DNA of 64,000 nt from an uncultured Bacteroidales bacterium. Its GTDB lineage: Bacteria > Bacteroidota > Bacteroidia > Bacteroidales > UBA932. Shown here piece after piece: positions 62,967 through 64,000 of this stretch (its first letter is position 1; every line of letters begins with the position of its first letter). A program made the translations under genes and the position numbers. The notes beneath the pieces are model-generated. The model did no database searches. It had not been told where the DNA came from and saw only the letters and a program-made list of their open reading frames with translations. The stretch spans positions 1-64,000 of the forward strand of contig ONJB01000009.1 of assembly GCA_900318015.1 (NCBI GenBank). The letters are read 5' to 3'.

Positions 62967-64000
62967 ATGGACGACAAGATGACCCGTCGCGAGGCCCTTC
63001 GGGGCATGTTCCTCGCCGGAATGGGGCTCGCTTTCTGCGGCCCGCTGCTGTGTGACACCGCCCGGGCGGCCAACCGCCCCGGTGCCCCCGCCGGCCTGCC
63101 CGGCCCCTGGAAAGAGGCGCCGGACGGCACCAAGATCGACACGAGGACCTGGAGCAAGATGGGGGAGACCCTGGGTATGCTGGGCCTCGGCTGCATGCGC
63201 CTGCCCACGCTGGGCGGCGGTGGCGGCGGATTCGGCCGCAACGCGCCCCTGGACCAGGAAGCCGTCAATGCGATGGTCGACTACGCCATCGCCCACGGCG
63301 TGAACTATTTCGACACCGCGCCGGCCTACGGTGAATCCGAGAAGGTGACAGGCAAGGCGCTGGCCCGCCATCCGCGCGAGTCTTTCAAGATCGCGACCAA
63401 GATTTCCAACATGAACGGCCGGGCCACGCTCGAGGCGGGGCAGCAGATGTTCGAGACCTCCCTGAAGAATCTCCATGTGGACTACATCGACTTCCTCCTG
63501 CTGCATAACCTGCAGAATATGAGAGGTTTCGAGTCCCGCTTCAAGAACAACGGCCTGTTCGACTGGCTCCTGGAACAGAAGGCGAAGGGCCGGATCCGCC
63601 ACATCGGCTTCTCCTTCCACGGGACCAATGACGACCTTCCCGGCCTGGTGGACCTCTACGACTGGGATTTCGTGCAGATCCAGCTCAATTATGTCGACTG
63701 GAAGGAAATGTCCCGCGGCTGGGGTGGCTCCTCCGGCACGACCAGCGCAGAATACCTGTACAAGTACCTGGAAAGCAAGGGCATTCCTGCCCTGGTGATG
63801 GAACCGGTCAAGGGCGGACAGCTCGCGAACGTGGACGGCAACATCGCCGCCGTGCTGAAAGAGCGCCATCCCGACCTGACCCCCGCCGCGAACGCCCTCA
63901 CTTTCGTGGGCTCGCTGCCCGGCGTGATGGTCACGCTCAGCGGCATGTCCAACATGGAGCAGCTCAAGGAGAATGTCTCCCTGTTCACGGGCTTCAAGCC
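62967..64000 (+). CDS. Aldo/keto reductase with twin-arginine-type signal, 3' end cut
   Basis: 344 codons in the window, stop not reached. N-terminus MDDKMTRREALRGMFLAGMGLAF has a twin-arginine-like motif (TRREALRG), so export by Tat is likely. Reductase core: TLGMLGLGCMRLPTLGG, FDTAPAYGESEKVTGKAL, catalytic Lys in KIATKISNMNG, DYIDFLLLHNLQNM, VMEPVKGGQLAN. Many of these exported reductases carry a 4Fe-4S cluster at the C-terminus, which would lie beyond the window. Confidence 0.9.
   Translation, partial: MDDKMTRREALRGMFLAGMGLAFCGPLLCDTARAANRPGAPAGLPGPWKEAPDGTKIDTRTWSKMGETLGMLGLGCMRLPTLGGGGGGFGRNAPLDQEAVNAMVDYAIAHGVNYFDTAPAYGESEKVTGKALARHPRESFKIATKISNMNGRATLEAGQQMFETSLKNLHVDYIDFLLLHNLQNMRGFESRFKNNGLFDWLLEQKAKGRIRHIGFSFHGTNDDLPGLVDLYDWDFVQIQLNYVDWKEMSRGWGGSSGTTSAEYLYKYLESKGIPALVMEPVKGGQLANVDGNIAAVLKERHPDLTPAANALTFVGSLPGVMVTLSGMSNMEQLKENVSLFTGFK

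Overview
The window reads as a chromosomal segment of a GC-rich member of the Bacteroidota, most likely a gut-type Bacteroidales. Supporting signs are the repeated -33/-7 promoters of the form TTTG-N19/20-TAnnTTTG, the absence of clear Shine-Dalgarno sites, many lineage-typical families (DUF3078, WbqC, DUF4380, BACON, DUF3871, DUF6922 with AbiEii) and a run of exported glycosidases. The genus cannot be fixed from sequence alone.

Layout. 1-2646 (minus) is the rimP-nusA-infB translation/transcription operon, whose promoter overlaps a divergent promoter for an AmmeMemoRadiSam pair (2793-5152). 5156-8424 holds an FKBP isomerase, small unknowns, a MATE exporter and a YbjQ protein. 8430-10017 is a tightly overlapping three-gene cluster. 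10020-13413 (minus) is lpxD-lpxC-lpxA followed by a WbqC-like gene. 13475-18763 (minus) carries a sulfatase, tilS, a DUF3078 protein and proS. 18919-22796 (plus) carries a Trp/Tyr-rich lipoprotein, an OMPP1/FadL-like outer-membrane protein and a lipid kinase. 23102-31829 is rich in exported carbohydrate enzymes (DUF4380, GH29, GH43, GH54) with a secreted C1 peptidase and a glutathione peroxidase. 31949-33700 is a phenylacetate-CoA ligase with a tandem ACT protein.

34.9-54.6 kb is accessory DNA. A 1.2-kb AbiEii/DUF6922 toxin-antitoxin cassette lies between two near-identical terminator repeats. Next to it is an 18.3-kb AT-richer island bounded by two identical, complete initiator tRNA-fMet genes inside 93-bp direct repeats. 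A tyrosine recombinase sits beside the right copy, and both ends carry the same palindrome, TGCGACCA-N20-TGGTCGCA. The island encodes a compact Cas9 (1215 aa, all RuvC/HNH residues present) with a 36-nt repeat array but no cas1, cas2 or csn2; a divergent tracrRNA whose near-ideal promoter straddles the cas9 start; a candidate small RNA; a recombination module (DUF1071 annealing protein, DUF3871, UvrD helicase, RadC/JAB protein, SSB); two mosaic surface lipoproteins; and a two-HTH protein. No relaxase, coupling ATPase, transfer or phage structural gene is visible.

54.6 kb to the end returns to core genes: hisS, two aldo/keto reductases, sppA, a mannose-6-phosphate isomerase-like gene, an S4 RNA-binding protein and two tandem histidine acid phosphatases. 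infB and the last aldo/keto reductase are cut by the window edges.
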